Shown: positions 26,961 to 36,833, numbered from the stretch's first letter. The stretch: 64,000 nucleotides of DNA from Salipiger bermudensis (GCF_019801965.1 NZ_JAHVIA010000009.1:124001-188000), one strand, 5' to 3'. Notes: generated from the sequence alone by a model not told the origin. Program-made: numbers and translations.

Positions 26961-27968
26961 TCAGCGGTCGCTGGCGCTCTTGCGCTGCATGACCACCGCG
27001 AGGATGATGACAGCCCCCTGGATCGCTCCGTTCAGGTAGGGGCTCACGAAATCGGTGAGGTTGAGGATGTTGCCGATCAGGCTGAGGATCAGGACGCCGA
27101 CCACGGTGCCCCAGACCCGGCCGAAGCCACCCTTGAGCAGGGTGCCGCCGATGATCACCGCGGCGATCGCCTCGAGCTCCCAGAGCAGGCCGGTGGAGGC
27201 CGAGGCCGAGCCGAGGCGCGGCACGTACATCACCACCGCGAAGCCCACCAGCAGCCCGAGCAGCGCATAGGTGGCGAGCCGGACCTTCAGTACCGCGATC
27301 GAGGAATAGCGCGCGACGCGCTCGTTGGAGCCGATGGCGGCGCAATGGCGGCCGAAGGCGGTGTGGCGCATGACGATCTCGCCGATGATCGCCACCACGG
27401 CGAAGGCGATGATCGGCCAGCTGATGCCGGCGATGCCGCCGTAATAGACCGGGCGGTAGAGCTCGCGCATCTCGAAGCCGAGGCTCAGCGTGCCGCCATC
27501 GGCCAGCCAGGTGATCAGCGAGCGGTAGATGCCCATTGTCCCGAGCGTCACGATGAAGGCCTCGATGCCGACCCGTGTGATCAGCACGCCGTTGATGATC
27601 CCGGCGATCAGCCCGGCACCGAGCGCCAGAGCGATGCCCAGCAGGATCACCGGAAGGCTGACGCCCATGTTCTCGGTCAGGGTGTTCATGGTCAGGATCA
27701 TCAGCCCCGCCACGAAGGCCGCCATAGAGCCGACCGACAGATCGAGCCCGCCGGCGGTGATCACGAAGGTCATGCCGACCGCGATGATGCCGATGAAGGC
27801 CGAGCGCGCCAGCACGTTGGTGATGTTGGCGTAGCTCAGGAAGTTGGAGTTGAGCGCCATGCCGATCAGGATCAGCGCGATGAGCGCAACGACGGGGCCG
27901 ATCACCTGGAGGTCGATCTTGCGGCCCGCGCCCTGCGAAGTGGATTTCGATGCCGTGGCCATGGTCAT
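26961..27968 (-). CDS. Sugar ABC permease, RbsC-like
   Basis: 335 residues with about ten membrane helices. The RbsC family motif GGLDLSVGSMAAFVAGLMI lies near residue 75 and the late ALLGLLVGFAVVMYV and GGTLLKGGFGRVWGT segments are present. The ATG overlaps the ATPase stop (ATGA). It forms the homodimeric channel of the second importer. Confidence 0.93.
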   Translation of the reverse strand: MTMATASKSTSQGAGRKIDLQVIGPVVALIALILIGMALNSNFLSYANITNVLARSAFIGIIAVGMTFVITAGGLDLSVGSMAAFVAGLMILTMNTLTENMGVSLPVILLGIALALGAGLIAGIINGVLITRVGIEAFIVTLGTMGIYRSLITWLADGGTLSLGFEMRELYRPVYYGGIAGISWPIIAFAVVAIIGEIVMRHTAFGRHCAAIGSNERVARYSSIAVLKVRLATYALLGLLVGFAVVMYVPRLGSASASTGLLWELEAIAAVIIGGTLLKGGFGRVWGTVVGVLILSLIGNILNLTDFVSPYLNGAIQGAVIILAVVMQRKSASDR

Positions 27969-29470
27969 GCTACCGCCTCTGTACTGGTCTCCCCGAGGCC
28001 CATCGCCAGCCGGACGATGGCCCCCTCGTTCACGTCGTCTCCCTGCAACTCGCCGACCACGCGCCCGTCATGCATGACCAGTGCCCGCGAGACGATGCCG
28101 ATCAGCTCGGGCATCTCGGAGGAGATCATGATGATGGCGTGGCCCTCGGCGGCGAGCCGCGAGATCAGGCCGTAGATCTGCTGCTTGGTGCCGATGTCGA
28201 TGCCGCGGGTCGGCTCGTCGATCAGGATCACCTGCGGTTTGCTGAGCAGCGTCTTGGCCAGCAGAAGCTTCTGCTGGTTGCCGCCCGAGAGGTTGCCCAC
28301 CGGCATGCCGCGCTCGGGAATGCGGATGGCAAACTCCTCGATGGCGCGGTCGAGCGCGGCCTCCTCGGCCTTGCGGTCGATCAGCAGCTTGCCGAAGCGG
28401 TCGAGCAGCGCCAGCGTCAGGTTCTCGCGCGCGCCCTTGTCGAGCAGCAGCCCGGCGTTCTTGCGGTCCTCGGTGAGATAGACCAGCCCGCGCTCCATCG
28501 CGGTGCGGACCTCGCCCGCAGGCAGCGGCTCGCCCATCAGGCGCACCTGCCCGGTGCGCGGGCGTAGCCCGGCGATGGCCTCGGCCAGCTCGGTGCGGCC
28601 AGAGCCCACCAGCCCGCCGATGCCCAGCACCTCGCCGCGGCGCAGGGTGAGGCTGGCATTCTCGATGATGCCCGGCACCGAGAGCCCCTCGACCTCGAGC
28701 ATGACCTCGTCCTGCGGCACCGCCTTGGCCGGATAGAGATCCGAGAGCTCGCGGCCCACCATGGCGGCGGCCATCTCGTCCTCGGTGATATCGGCGACCA
28801 TTTCAGAGCGCACCATGGCGCCGTCGCGGAGCACCGTGACCCGGTCGCAGACGCGCTTGACCTCGGAGAGCTTGTGCGAGGTGTAGAGGATCGCCACGCC
28901 CTCGTCGCGCAGGCGCTCGATCTGGCGGAACAGGATCTCGCAGTCCCGCTCGGTCAGGACGGCGGTGGGCTCGTCCATGACCAGCACCCGCAGGTCGCGC
29001 GAGAGCGCTTTGGCGATCTCGACCATCTGCTTCGACGGCACAGAGATCCGCGACACCTGCGCCGACGGGTCGATATTGCATTCGAGCCGGTCGAGCAGCT
29101 CGCTGGTGCGGGCGCGCATGGCCTTGTGATCGAGGCGCCAGCCGCGCTTCAGCTCGCGCCCGAGAAAGACGTTCTGATCGACGCCGAGATGCTCTGCGAG
29201 GTTGAACTCCTGGTGGATCATCACGATCCCCAGCGCCTCGGCATCGTCGGAGCTCTGGAAGCGGATCGGTTTGCCCTGCCACAGCGTCTCGCCGGCGGTG
29301 GCGTCGTAATAGCCCGCGATGATCTTCATCGTGGTCGACTTGCCGGCGCCGTTCTCGCCGATCAGGGCGTGGATCTCGCCGGGCCGAAGCTCGAAATCCA
29401 CCCCGTGCAGGACCTGGACCGGCCCGAAGGACTTGTCGACGCCGCGCAGTGCAAGGATCGGGTCAGCCAT
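27965..29470 (-). CDS. Sugar ABC ATPase, RbsA-like (two ABC domains)
   Basis: 501 residues with two ABC modules. The first has Walker [11 protein letters not shown], a Q-loop around IMIHQEFNLAEHLG, and Walker B VLVMDEPTAVLT. The second, as is usual for RbsA, has a degenerate Walker A ([10 protein letters not shown]) but an intact [13 protein letters not shown] signature and [14 protein letters not shown]. The ATG at 29470 overlaps the end of the oxidoreductase gene by 8 bp. Confidence 0.93.
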   Translation of the reverse strand: MADPILALRGVDKSFGPVQVLHGVDFELRPGEIHALIGENGAGKSTTMKIIAGYYDATAGETLWQGKPIRFQSSDDAEALGIVMIHQEFNLAEHLGVDQNVFLGRELKRGWRLDHKAMRARTSELLDRLECNIDPSAQVSRISVPSKQMVEIAKALSRDLRVLVMDEPTAVLTERDCEILFRQIERLRDEGVAILYTSHKLSEVKRVCDRVTVLRDGAMVRSEMVADITEDEMAAAMVGRELSDLYPAKAVPQDEVMLEVEGLSVPGIIENASLTLRRGEVLGIGGLVGSGRTELAEAIAGLRPRTGQVRLMGEPLPAGEVRTAMERGLVYLTEDRKNAGLLLDKGARENLTLALLDRFGKLLIDRKAEEAALDRAIEEFAIRIPERGMPVGNLSGGNQQKLLLAKTLLSKPQVILIDEPTRGIDIGTKQQIYGLISRLAAEGHAIIMISSEMPELIGIVSRALVMHDGRVVGELQGDDVNEGAIVRLAMGLGETSTEAVA

Positions 29471-30587
29471 GGCGCAGCTCCACCCAGGCGCTGTCGGCTG
29501 CCGCCGAGCGGATGCAGGCGTCGATGAACTCGAGCCCCTCGACACCGTCGCGGATGCCGGGCAGCAGGGTCTGCTGCGGCGCGCCCGCCTGATGCGCGCG
29601 GATCGCGTCGGCGGCCTCGGCGTAGATATTGGCGAAGCCCTCGAGATAGCCCTCGGGATGGCCCGGCGGAACACGGCTTCCTGCCATGGTCTCGGCACCG
29701 CGGCGCAGCTTCTGCGCAGGCTCTCCGAGCTTGGTGAACCACAGCGTTTCGGGTGTCTCGTGGGCCCATTCGAGCCCGGCCTCTTCGCCGTAGATCCGCA
29801 GCTTGAGGCCGTTCTCTGTGCCCGGTGCCACCTGGCTGCACCAGAGCGCGCCCTTGGCGCCGGAGGCATAGCGCATCATGATCTGGGCGTTGTCGTCGAC
29901 CGCGCGGCCGGGGACGAAGCTGGTCAGGTCCGCCGCCAGCCGCTCCGGCGCCATGCCGCTGACGAAGCGGGCGAGCTGGAAGGCGTGGGTGCCGATATCG
30001 CCGATCGAACCGCCGGCACCGGCCTTCTTCGGATCGCCGCGCCACGCCGCCTGCTTGCTGTCGCTGGGCTTGGCCAGCCAGTCCTGCGCGTATTCCACCT
30101 GCACCAGCCGGATCGGCCCGAGATCGCCGCGCGCCACCATCTCGCGCGCCAGCCGCAGCTGCGGATAGGCCGAGTAGTTGTGCGTCAGCACGAAGAGCGC
30201 GCGGGCCTCTTCGGCGATCCGCGCCAGCGCGCGGGCGTCTTCGAGGGTCGAGGTCATCGGCTTGTCGCAGATCACGTGGATGCCGGCCTCGAGAAACGCC
30301 TTGGCGGCAGGGAAGTGCACGTGGTTGGGCGTGCAGATCGACACCGCCTCGATGCCGTCGGGGCGGGCGGCTTCCTCGCGCGCCATGACGGCGAAGTCGT
30401 CATAGGTCCGCTCCGGCGCGATGCCGATCTCGGCGGCGCTCTCGGCATTGCGTTCGGGCGTGGTCGACAGCGCGCCGGCGATCAGTGCGAAGCGGTTGTC
30501 GAGCCGCGCCGCAATGCGGTGAACGTTGCCGATCATCGCGCCCTTGCCGCCGCCGACCATGCCAAGCCTGATGGGGGTGTGGGTCAT
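29463..30587 (-). CDS. Gfo/Idh/MocA-family oxidoreductase
   Basis: 374 residues. The N-terminal Rossmann fold has GMVGGGKGAMIGNVHR, the conserved EKP-like position reads CDKPMTSTLEDA (Asp instead of the usual Glu), and the C-terminal alpha/beta domain contains GSIGDIGTHAFQLARF with the catalytic-type Asp/His pair. It would oxidise a sugar, sugar acid or glycoside hydroxyl with NAD(P). It sits between the isomerase and the importer ATPase, so it probably acts on the imported compound, possibly by 3-keto-glycoside chemistry (inference). Confidence 0.88.
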   Translation of the reverse strand: MTHTPIRLGMVGGGKGAMIGNVHRIAARLDNRFALIAGALSTTPERNAESAAEIGIAPERTYDDFAVMAREEAARPDGIEAVSICTPNHVHFPAAKAFLEAGIHVICDKPMTSTLEDARALARIAEEARALFVLTHNYSAYPQLRLAREMVARGDLGPIRLVQVEYAQDWLAKPSDSKQAAWRGDPKKAGAGGSIGDIGTHAFQLARFVSGMAPERLAADLTSFVPGRAVDDNAQIMMRYASGAKGALWCSQVAPGTENGLKLRIYGEEAGLEWAHETPETLWFTKLGEPAQKLRRGAETMAGSRVPPGHPEGYLEGFANIYAEAADAIRAHQAGAPQQTLLPGIRDGVEGLEFIDACIRSAAADSAWVELRHG

Positions 30588-30591
30588 TCTG

Positions 30592-31650
30592 TCAGCCCTC
30601 CAGCCCGAGCATCCGCAGGTTGGCGGCGTGATCGGTGCCCGCCGCCGCGAAATCGTCAAACGCGTGCTCGGTGACGCGGATGATGTGATCCTTGACGAAC
30701 TGCGCGCCTTCGCGGGCGCCGTCCTCGGGGTGCTTGAGGGCGCATTCCCACTCGACCACCGCCCAGCCGTCGAAATCCATCGCCGCGAGCTTGGCGAAGA
30801 TCGCCTTGAAATCGACCTGCCCGTCGCCGGGGCTGCGGAAACGGCCCGCCCGGTCAACCCAGGACTGGAAGCCGCCATAGACGCCCTGCCGCCCGGTGGG
30901 GCGGAACTCCGCATCCTTGACGTGGAACATGCCGATGCGCTCGGCGTAGATGTCGAGATGCGCGATGTAGTCGAGCTGCTGCAGGATGTAGTGGCTCGGA
31001 TCGTAGAGCATCATCGCCGCCGGGTGCTGGTCGACCCGGTCGAGGAACATCTCGAAGCTGGCGCCGTCATGCAGGTCTTCGCCGGGGTGGATCTCGTAGC
31101 AGATCTTCACACCCTTCTCGGCGGCGTGATCGAGGATCGGGCGCCAGCGCCTCGCGAGCTCGTCGAAGGCCGCTTCCACCAGCCCCGCGGGGCGCTGCGG
31201 CCACGGGTAGAGATAGGGCCAGGCCAGCGCGCCCGAGAACGCCGCCATGCGGTCGATGCCGAGATTGGCCGAGGCGTCGATGGTCTTGAGCACCTGCTCG
31301 ACCGCCCATTCCTGCCGCGCCTTGGGATTGCCGTGCAGCGCCGCCGGGGCGAAGCCGTCGAAGGCTTCGTCATAGGCGGGATGGACCGCGACGAGCTGGC
31401 CCTGGATATGGGCCGAGAGCTCGCTGATCGTGACGCCGTTGGCGGTCGCCGTGCCGGCGAGCTCCTGGCAGTAGTCGCGCGAGGTGGCGGCGAGATCGAG
31501 ATCCATCAGCCCGGCCTCGCCGGTCGGCACCTGCACCCCGAGGTAGCCGCAGCCGGCGGCCCACTTGGTGATGTTGTCGAAATTGTCGAACGGCGCATCG
31601 CTGCCAACGAATTGCGCAAGAAACAGGCCGGGGCCTTTCAATGTCCGCAT
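30592..31650 (-). CDS. Sugar phosphate isomerase/epimerase-like TIM-barrel protein
   Basis: 352 residues of the xylose-isomerase-like TIM-barrel family (AP endonuclease 2 fold). Metal-site residues are visible in CYEIHPGEDLHD, YDPSHYILQQLD, FHVKDAEF and VVEWECA. It is the first gene of the LacI-controlled operon, with GGGAGGGCAC before the ATG, and is followed 4 bp later by the oxidoreductase. This pairing is common in inositol, keto-glucoside and rare-sugar pathways, where the barrel protein isomerises or cleaves a keto intermediate. The substrate is not assignable. Confidence 0.87.
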   Translation of the reverse strand: MRTLKGPGLFLAQFVGSDAPFDNFDNITKWAAGCGYLGVQVPTGEAGLMDLDLAATSRDYCQELAGTATANGVTISELSAHIQGQLVAVHPAYDEAFDGFAPAALHGNPKARQEWAVEQVLKTIDASANLGIDRMAAFSGALAWPYLYPWPQRPAGLVEAAFDELARRWRPILDHAAEKGVKICYEIHPGEDLHDGASFEMFLDRVDQHPAAMMLYDPSHYILQQLDYIAHLDIYAERIGMFHVKDAEFRPTGRQGVYGGFQSWVDRAGRFRSPGDGQVDFKAIFAKLAAMDFDGWAVVEWECALKHPEDGAREGAQFVKDHIIRVTEHAFDDFAAAGTDHAANLRMLGLEG

Positions 31651-31677
31651 GTGCCCTCCCAGGTCGCCGATTGTCGA

Positions 31678-31691
31678 TGTAATCGGTTACA
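31678..31691. promoter_or_regulatory. LacI-type operator 1
   Basis: TGTAATCGGTTACA is a near-perfect palindrome with the central CG typical of LacI-family sites. It lies 28 bp before the isomerase start. Confidence 0.65.
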
Positions 31692-31709
31692 TGCATTGCT
31701 GACACACTC

Positions 31710-31723
31710 TGAAAAGGTTTTCA
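31710..31723. promoter_or_regulatory. LacI-region palindrome 2
   Basis: TGAAAAGGTTTTCA has perfect 6-bp arms. A related TTTCA/TTGAAA pattern follows at 31720-31737. It is probably a second regulator site or lies within the divergent promoters. Confidence 0.45.
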
Positions 31724-31772
31724 ATACCGTTTCAAAGTCGTATTGTCGCATCTGAATGAGAGGAGAGATGCG

Positions 31773-32789
31773 TTGAAAGATCCCGATCAGGCCCCGCGCA
31801 TCCACGACGTCGCCAAGCTGGCCGGGGTGTCGGTGGCGACCGTCAGCCGCGTGTTGTCGAACCCGTCGATCGTTGCCGAGCGCACCCGCCTGGCGGTCGA
31901 AAAGGCCGTCGCGGAAACCGGTTACACGGTCAACGTCATGGCGCGGAACCTGCGCCAGCAGCAGGTCGGCGGGGTGCTGGCCCTGGTGCCGAACCTCGCC
32001 AACCCGTTCTTCTCGGCGATCCTTGCAGGCATCGCTGACGCGCTGCGCGAGGAGGGGCTGAGCCTGCTGGTGCTCGACACCCGTCGCGCTGATACCGGCT
32101 CCGCCACCGGGGGAATTCGCTCCTACCTGACGCGCTCGCGCGCCGACGGGCTGATCGTGCTCGACGGCAGCCTCGACCCGGAGCTGTTCAGCCAGCCCTC
32201 CTGCCCGCCGGTGGTGCAGGCCTGCGAGTGGATCGACGGGCTGGCCGGGCCGCGGGTGCTGGCCGACAACGAGGCCGGAGCGCGGCTCGCGGTCGAGCAT
32301 CTGCTCGGGCTCGGGCACCGCAGGATCATGCATGTGACCGGCCCAATGGAGAACACCCTGTCGCAATCGCGCGCCGCGGGCGTGGCGCAGGCGCTCGAAC
32401 CCCTGGGGCTTGCGCCGGTGGCGCGCATGGAGGGGGCCTTCACCCTGGCCTCGGGCCACGCGGCGGCGGCGGCGCTGATGGCCGAGCTGGAGCGGCCGAC
32501 CGCGGTGTTCTGCGACAATGACGAGATGGCGATCGGCCTGATGGCCGGCCTGCAGGCGCGCGGGCTGCGGGTGCCCGACGACATCTCGATCGTTGGCTTC
32601 GACAATATCGAGATCGCCGCCTATGCCAACGTGCCGCTGACCACGATCCGCCAGAAGCGGGCACATCTGGGACGCAGCGCCGCCGAGATGCTGCTGAAGC
32701 ACCGCGCCGCGCCGAAGCTTCAGGAAGAGCTGATCCTGCCGGTCGAGCTGGTGATCCGGCAGAGCACGGCGCCCTTGCCGCCGGCCTGA
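31773..32789 (+). CDS. LacI-family transcriptional regulator
   Basis: 338 residues. The LacI HTH and hinge (IHDVAKLAGVSVATVSRVLS ... VNVMARNLRQQ) lead into a periplasmic-binding-like effector domain. The start is a TTG at 31773 with AGGAG 8 nt upstream; an in-frame TTG at 31743 lacks a ribosome-binding site. It is divergent from the sugar importer operon, with LacI-type palindromes between them, so local repression lifted by the sugar is expected. Confidence 0.9.
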   Translation: MKDPDQAPRIHDVAKLAGVSVATVSRVLSNPSIVAERTRLAVEKAVAETGYTVNVMARNLRQQQVGGVLALVPNLANPFFSAILAGIADALREEGLSLLVLDTRRADTGSATGGIRSYLTRSRADGLIVLDGSLDPELFSQPSCPPVVQACEWIDGLAGPRVLADNEAGARLAVEHLLGLGHRRIMHVTGPMENTLSQSRAAGVAQALEPLGLAPVARMEGAFTLASGHAAAAALMAELERPTAVFCDNDEMAIGLMAGLQARGLRVPDDISIVGFDNIEIAAYANVPLTTIRQKRAHLGRSAAEMLLKHRAAPKLQEELILPVELVIRQSTAPLPPA

Positions 32790-33256
32790 TCGCCGGGGGC
32801 GGCCTGTCCTCGGGCGCGAGGCGGGCCGGGAGGAGGCTGCGCAGCCACCGCACGCGCGCGTCGCGGCAGGCGGTGCTGCTGCGTTGTAATCGCACTGGCG
32901 CCGCAAAGCAGACGTGTCAGCACGTTTCGCACTGGTCGCGAAGCCCGATCGGGCAGGGCGTCAGGCCTATGCTGACGGACCTTCCGAGCCCCCAGCTTAC
33001 GAGACGGCCGTCGATCGCCGTGCCCTGGAGGGCGTCCGAATCGGCTGCGCTGCGCTTCGCGGAGTTCGGCGTGAGCGTCAGCATATCCTGGCGTTCGGGC
33101 GGTTCCCGACAGGAGGCCGATACTATTTTTCCGCCGTAGCGCCAAATGCAGGCCGAGTTACAGGTTTTGATTTACTTCGCCTTTCGGCGCGCACAGCACA
33201 GAGGCCGGGCCAAGGGAGGTCTGCAGAGGAACGGTCATCCGATGGAGGAGCAAGAG
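32790..33256. other. Gap before xylitol dehydrogenase
   Basis: About 470 bp with no supported gene. A plus-strand frame across 32914-33321 has no ribosome-binding site and no recognisable domain. The last 60 bp should hold the dehydrogenase promoter, and GGAGGAG lies just before its ATG. Confidence 0.4.
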
Positions 33257-34294
33257 ATGAAGGCGCTGGTTCTGGAAGAGAAGGGCAAGCTTGCCCTGCG
33301 CGAGTTCGACATTCCCGGTGAGCTGGGGCCGCGTGACGTGCGCATCAAGACGCACACGGTCGGCATCTGCGGCTCTGACGTGCATTATTACACGCACGGG
33401 AAGATCGGCCATTTCGTCGTGAACGAACCGATGGTTCTCGGCCACGAGGCGTCGGGGGTCGTGATCGAGTGCGGCGCCAAGGTGACCGATCTCAATCCCG
33501 GCGACCGGGTCTGCATGGAACCGGGCATTCCCGACCCCGAGAGCCGGGCCAGCAAGCTGGGCATTTACAACGTCGATCCGGCGGTGCGCTTCTGGGCGAC
33601 GCCGCCGGTGCATGGCTGCCTCACGCCGGAGGTCATTCATCCCGCCGCCTTTACCTACAAGTTGCCGGACAATGTGAGCTTTGCCGAGGGCGCCATGGTC
33701 GAGCCCTTCGCCATCGGCATGCAGGCCGCGCTGCGCGCCCGCATCCAGCCGGGCGATATCGCCGTGGTCACGGGGGCGGGGCCGATCGGCATGATGGTGG
33801 CGCTTGCGGCGCTCGCCGGGGGCTGCGCCAAGGTGATCGTCGCGGATCTGGCCCAGCAGAAGCTCGACATCATCGCCGGATACGACGGGGTCGAGGTGGT
33901 CAATATCCGTGAGACGCCCGTCGCCGAAGCCGTGGCAGCGAGCACCGGCGGATGGGGCGCGGACGTGGTCTTCGAATGCTCCGGGGCCGCGCCTGCGGTT
34001 CTGGGGATGCACCAACTGGCGAGGCCCGGCGGCACGATCGTGCTGGTCGGCATGCCGGTTGATCCGGTTCCCGTCGACATCGTCGGCTTGCAGGCCAAGG
34101 AGTTGCGGGTCGAGACCGTGTTTCGCTATGCCAATGTCTATGACCGCGCCATTGCCCTCATGGCGTCGGGCAAGGTGGATCTCAAGCCGTTGATCTCGGC
34201 CAGCATCCCCTTTGCCGACAGCATTGCGGGGTTTGACCGCGCGGTCGAGGCGCGGGACACGGACGTGAAGCTTCAGATCGTGATGCCCGAGTAA
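33257..34294 (+). CDS. Xylitol dehydrogenase-like zinc MDR enzyme
   Basis: 345 residues of the polyol-dehydrogenase branch of the medium-chain family. The catalytic zinc region is [10 protein letters not shown] and LGHEASG, and the coenzyme motif is GAGPIGMM. The four-Cys structural zinc lobe is absent and replaced by [18 protein letters not shown], as in rhizobial xylitol dehydrogenases. It would oxidise xylitol or a related pentitol to D-xylulose. The ATG at 33257 follows GGAGGAG. A decayed xylulokinase-type gene begins about 10 bp after its stop, which supports the pentitol role. Confidence 0.85.
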   Translation: MKALVLEEKGKLALREFDIPGELGPRDVRIKTHTVGICGSDVHYYTHGKIGHFVVNEPMVLGHEASGVVIECGAKVTDLNPGDRVCMEPGIPDPESRASKLGIYNVDPAVRFWATPPVHGCLTPEVIHPAAFTYKLPDNVSFAEGAMVEPFAIGMQAALRARIQPGDIAVVTGAGPIGMMVALAALAGGCAKVIVADLAQQKLDIIAGYDGVEVVNIRETPVAEAVAASTGGWGADVVFECSGAAPAVLGMHQLARPGGTIVLVGMPVDPVPVDIVGLQAKELRVETVFRYANVYDRAIALMASGKVDLKPLISASIPFADSIAGFDRAVEARDTDVKLQIVMPE

Positions 34295-34303
34295 GCCGCG
34301 TCT

Positions 34304-34673
34304 CCCGGGATCGATCCCGGCACCACCGGCATCGAGGCGATGCCGGTGGACGACGGCTTTGCCGCCGCCATGGCGCTTGAGCCGCGTACCGCCTCGCACC
34401 CGCAGTCATGCTGCTCAGAACAGGACCTAACAGACCGGATTGCCGCCACCTGGGCGGTGCCGGACGCGCTTTGCGCGCGCCCCGGCGCGACGGCGTTCGG
34501 GCCCGCGCGACTCGCCGTGGCGGCAGCAAGGGTCGACAACGGGCAAGCCGTGTTTGCACAACCTGAAGTGGGCGGAGGCGCTCCTCCCCGATACCGATCT
34601 GGCCGCTTCATATGCGAAAAAGTATGATGCCTGGATGCGCGGATATACCGCTCTCAAACCGCCGGAATTCTGA
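34304..34673 (+). pseudogene. xylB: Remnant of an FGGY kinase (xylulokinase type)
   Basis: From 34307 the frame reads GIDPGTTGIEAMPVDDGFAA, the FGGY N-terminal phosphate-binding motif, and continues through SEQDLTDRIAATWAVPDAL, a typical block near residue 55. It then jumps in frame to GATAFGPARLAVAAAR, which resembles a segment close to the kinase C-terminus. A frameshift follows, and a second frame supplies LPDTDLAASYAKKYDAWMRG and YTALKPPEF, the usual xylulokinase tail. The middle of the protein, several hundred codons, is missing. This is a deletion plus frameshift relic of a kinase once paired with the dehydrogenase. A perfect 12-bp inverted repeat (34323-34334 with 34338-34349) lies inside it. 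Confidence 0.62.
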
Positions 34674-34924
34674 GCGCTTCCGTGCGCTTGCGCCAATGAA
34701 GCCACGTATACATGGCCGATGATGCTGCGTTGCGGCGCCGTCATCTCCGCGCTGCAGCGTGTTCCCGCGGATCTTTTTTGCACTCGCGGCGCGCAGCGCG
34801 TCAAAAAAGTATCGGTCAAAAACCCGATCTGAGGTAGAGCGCCACTTCGGCGCAGGGTAGCGTCAGGAAAAGCGGCACTTCCGGGTGGAGACGGGAGGGG
34901 GCACCGCACGGAGGAGAGACTGTC

Positions 34925-35809
34925 ATGCAACCCGACCTGGAACTGGTCCATATCCGCAAGGGCGAAAGCTTCGCTGCCTGGATGCACGGCTACCCGTTCC
35001 GCACGGTGCGCTGGCACTATCATCCCGAGTACGAGATCCATCTCGTGGTGGACACCCACGGCACCTTCTACATCGGCGACCACATCGGCGAGTTTGGCCC
35101 CGGCCAGCTCATCATGACCGGGCCGAACCTGCCGCAGAACTGGATTTCGGACATCGCGCCTGACGAGATCGTACCGGCGCGGTCCTTCGTGCTCCAGTTT
35201 CCGGAAGCGTTCATCGAGGATGCCGCCGCCGCGATGCCCGAGATGGACGCGATCCGCCCGCTGCTCGAGCGCAGCCACCGCGGGCTGCTGTTCAGCGCCG
35301 CCACCGCCGAGGCGGTCAAGCCGCTGATGACCGAGCTCTTCGAGGCCCGCGGCCTGCGCCGCCTGGCGCTGTTCTGGGACATTCTCGACCAGCTCGCCAC
35401 TGCGCCCGAGCCCGAGGTCCTGGCCAGCCTCAGCTACGAGCTGGACCTCGACGCGCTCAAGGATGTCGGCGTGAACAAGGCGATCGCGCATCTGCGCGAG
35501 AACCTGACCGAGAACATCGACGAAAAGGACCTGGCCGAGATGGTCAATCAAAGCCCGAGTGCCTTTTCGCGCGCGTTCAAGCGGCATACTGGCTCGACCC
35601 TCGTGCGCTACAAGAACCAGCTTCGGGTGGATCTGGCCTGCCAGATGCTCCTGACCCAACCGGAGGCCAAGGTGGCCGAGATCTGCTTTGATGTCGGCTT
35701 CTCCAACCTCTCGAACTTCAACCGACATTTCGTGCGGCTGAAGGGCATGTCGCCCTCGCAGTTCCGCGCGACATTCGCCGCCAACGGAGTGTTCTCCGAA
35801 GCGGACTGA
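34925..35809 (+). CDS. AraC-family transcriptional regulator
   Basis: 294 residues. An N-terminal cupin sensor domain (FRTVRWHYHPEYEIHLVV, FGPGQLIMTGPNLPQNW) is followed by a C-terminal double HTH (DEKDLAEMVNQSPSAFSRAF and VAEICFDVGFSNLSNFNRHF). It starts after GGAGGAG and precedes the pentitol importer operon on the same strand, so it is the likely local activator. The 250 bp upstream hold a CTTTTTTG/CAAAAAAG inverted repeat (34773-34780 with 34802-34809) that may end transcription from the decayed region. Confidence 0.9.
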   Translation: MQPDLELVHIRKGESFAAWMHGYPFRTVRWHYHPEYEIHLVVDTHGTFYIGDHIGEFGPGQLIMTGPNLPQNWISDIAPDEIVPARSFVLQFPEAFIEDAAAAMPEMDAIRPLLERSHRGLLFSAATAEAVKPLMTELFEARGLRRLALFWDILDQLATAPEPEVLASLSYELDLDALKDVGVNKAIAHLRENLTENIDEKDLAEMVNQSPSAFSRAFKRHTGSTLVRYKNQLRVDLACQMLLTQPEAKVAEICFDVGFSNLSNFNRHFVRLKGMSPSQFRATFAANGVFSEAD

Positions 35810-35909
35810 TCCCCGGCGGACAATCAGAATTTCAGGAATTCGGACGGCGTGCTGCCGTCTGGAAACGGGCAGGCCTTGCCTGTCACATTAAAACGGGAGG
35901 AACCCTTTG

Positions 35910-36824
35910 ATGAAACATCTGCTCGGAGCCGCATCCGCGGTCGCACTTTCCCTCGCCCTGGCCGTGCCAGCCACTGCCCAGGAGGACGGGCTGAAGATCG
36001 GCATGACCTTCCAGGAGATGAACAACCCCTATTTCGTCTCGATGCAGGAGGCCCTGATGGCCGCCGCCGAGGATCTCGGCGCCGAGGTCGTGGTGACCGA
36101 TGCGGGCCATGACGTGGCCAAGCAGATCTCGGATGTCGAGGACATGCTGACCCAGGGCATCGACATTCTGCTGCTCAACCCGACTGACAGCGCCGGCATC
36201 GAGAGCGCCGTGCACATGGCCAAGGCGCAGGACGTCATCGTCGTCGCCGTGGATGCCAACGCGAACGGCCCGGTTGACACCTTCGTCGGCTCGAAGAACC
36301 GCGACGCCGGCTACCAGTCCTGCAAGTACCTGGCCGAGGCCATCGGTGGCGAGGGCGAGGTGGCGATCCTCGACGGCATCCCGGTGGTGCCGATCCTCGA
36401 GCGGGTCGAGGGCTGCAAGGCGGCGCTGGACGAGTTCGACGGCGTCACCCTCGTCGACACCCAGAACGGTCGTCAGGACCGCTCGGTGGCACTCGGCGTG
36501 GTCGAGAACATGATCCAGTCGCACCAGAATCTCGCCGGGATCTTCTCGGTCAACGACGGTGGCGCGATGGGCGCGCTGGCCGCGATCCAGGGCTCCGGCC
36601 GCGACATCAAGCTGACCTCGGTCGACGGTGCCCCCGAAGCGGTGGCCGCGATCGCGGAAGGCGGTCCGTTCATCGAGACCACGGCCCAGTTCCCGCGGGA
36701 TCAGGTGCGCGTCGGCCTCGCCATGGCGCTGGCGCAGAAGTGGGGCGCGCGCGTGGTGCCCTCCGAGGTGCCGATCGACGTGAGCGTGATCGACGCCGAG
36801 AACGCCGCCGACTTCAGCTGGTAA
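35910..36824 (+). CDS. Pentitol/sugar-binding protein, RbsB-like
   Basis: 304 residues. A signal peptide ([19 protein letters not shown]) is followed by a type-1 binding fold ([50 protein letters not shown]). The start at 35910 has GGGAGGAA upstream. It captures the substrate of the third importer; downstream ribitol and xylulose enzymes suggest a pentitol. Strong hairpins after its stop should keep its mRNA more abundant than the rest of the operon. Confidence 0.92.
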   Translation: MKHLLGAASAVALSLALAVPATAQEDGLKIGMTFQEMNNPYFVSMQEALMAAAEDLGAEVVVTDAGHDVAKQISDVEDMLTQGIDILLLNPTDSAGIESAVHMAKAQDVIVVAVDANANGPVDTFVGSKNRDAGYQSCKYLAEAIGGEGEVAILDGIPVVPILERVEGCKAALDEFDGVTLVDTQNGRQDRSVALGVVENMIQSHQNLAGIFSVNDGGAMGALAAIQGSGRDIKLTSVDGAPEAVAAIAEGGPFIETTAQFPRDQVRVGLAMALAQKWGARVVPSEVPIDVSVIDAENAADFSW

Positions 36825-36833
36825 GCCGCTTTC

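Noticed and set aside
25962-28175. Plus-strand open frame of 737 codons opposite the sugar ABC genes
   Set aside because: His/Asp/Arg-rich shadow of well-supported ABC genes, with no ribosome-binding site or domain.
34323-34349. Perfect 12-bp stem as intrinsic terminator of the xylitol dehydrogenase gene
   Set aside because: No T-tract follows, and it lies within the decayed kinase coding sequence.
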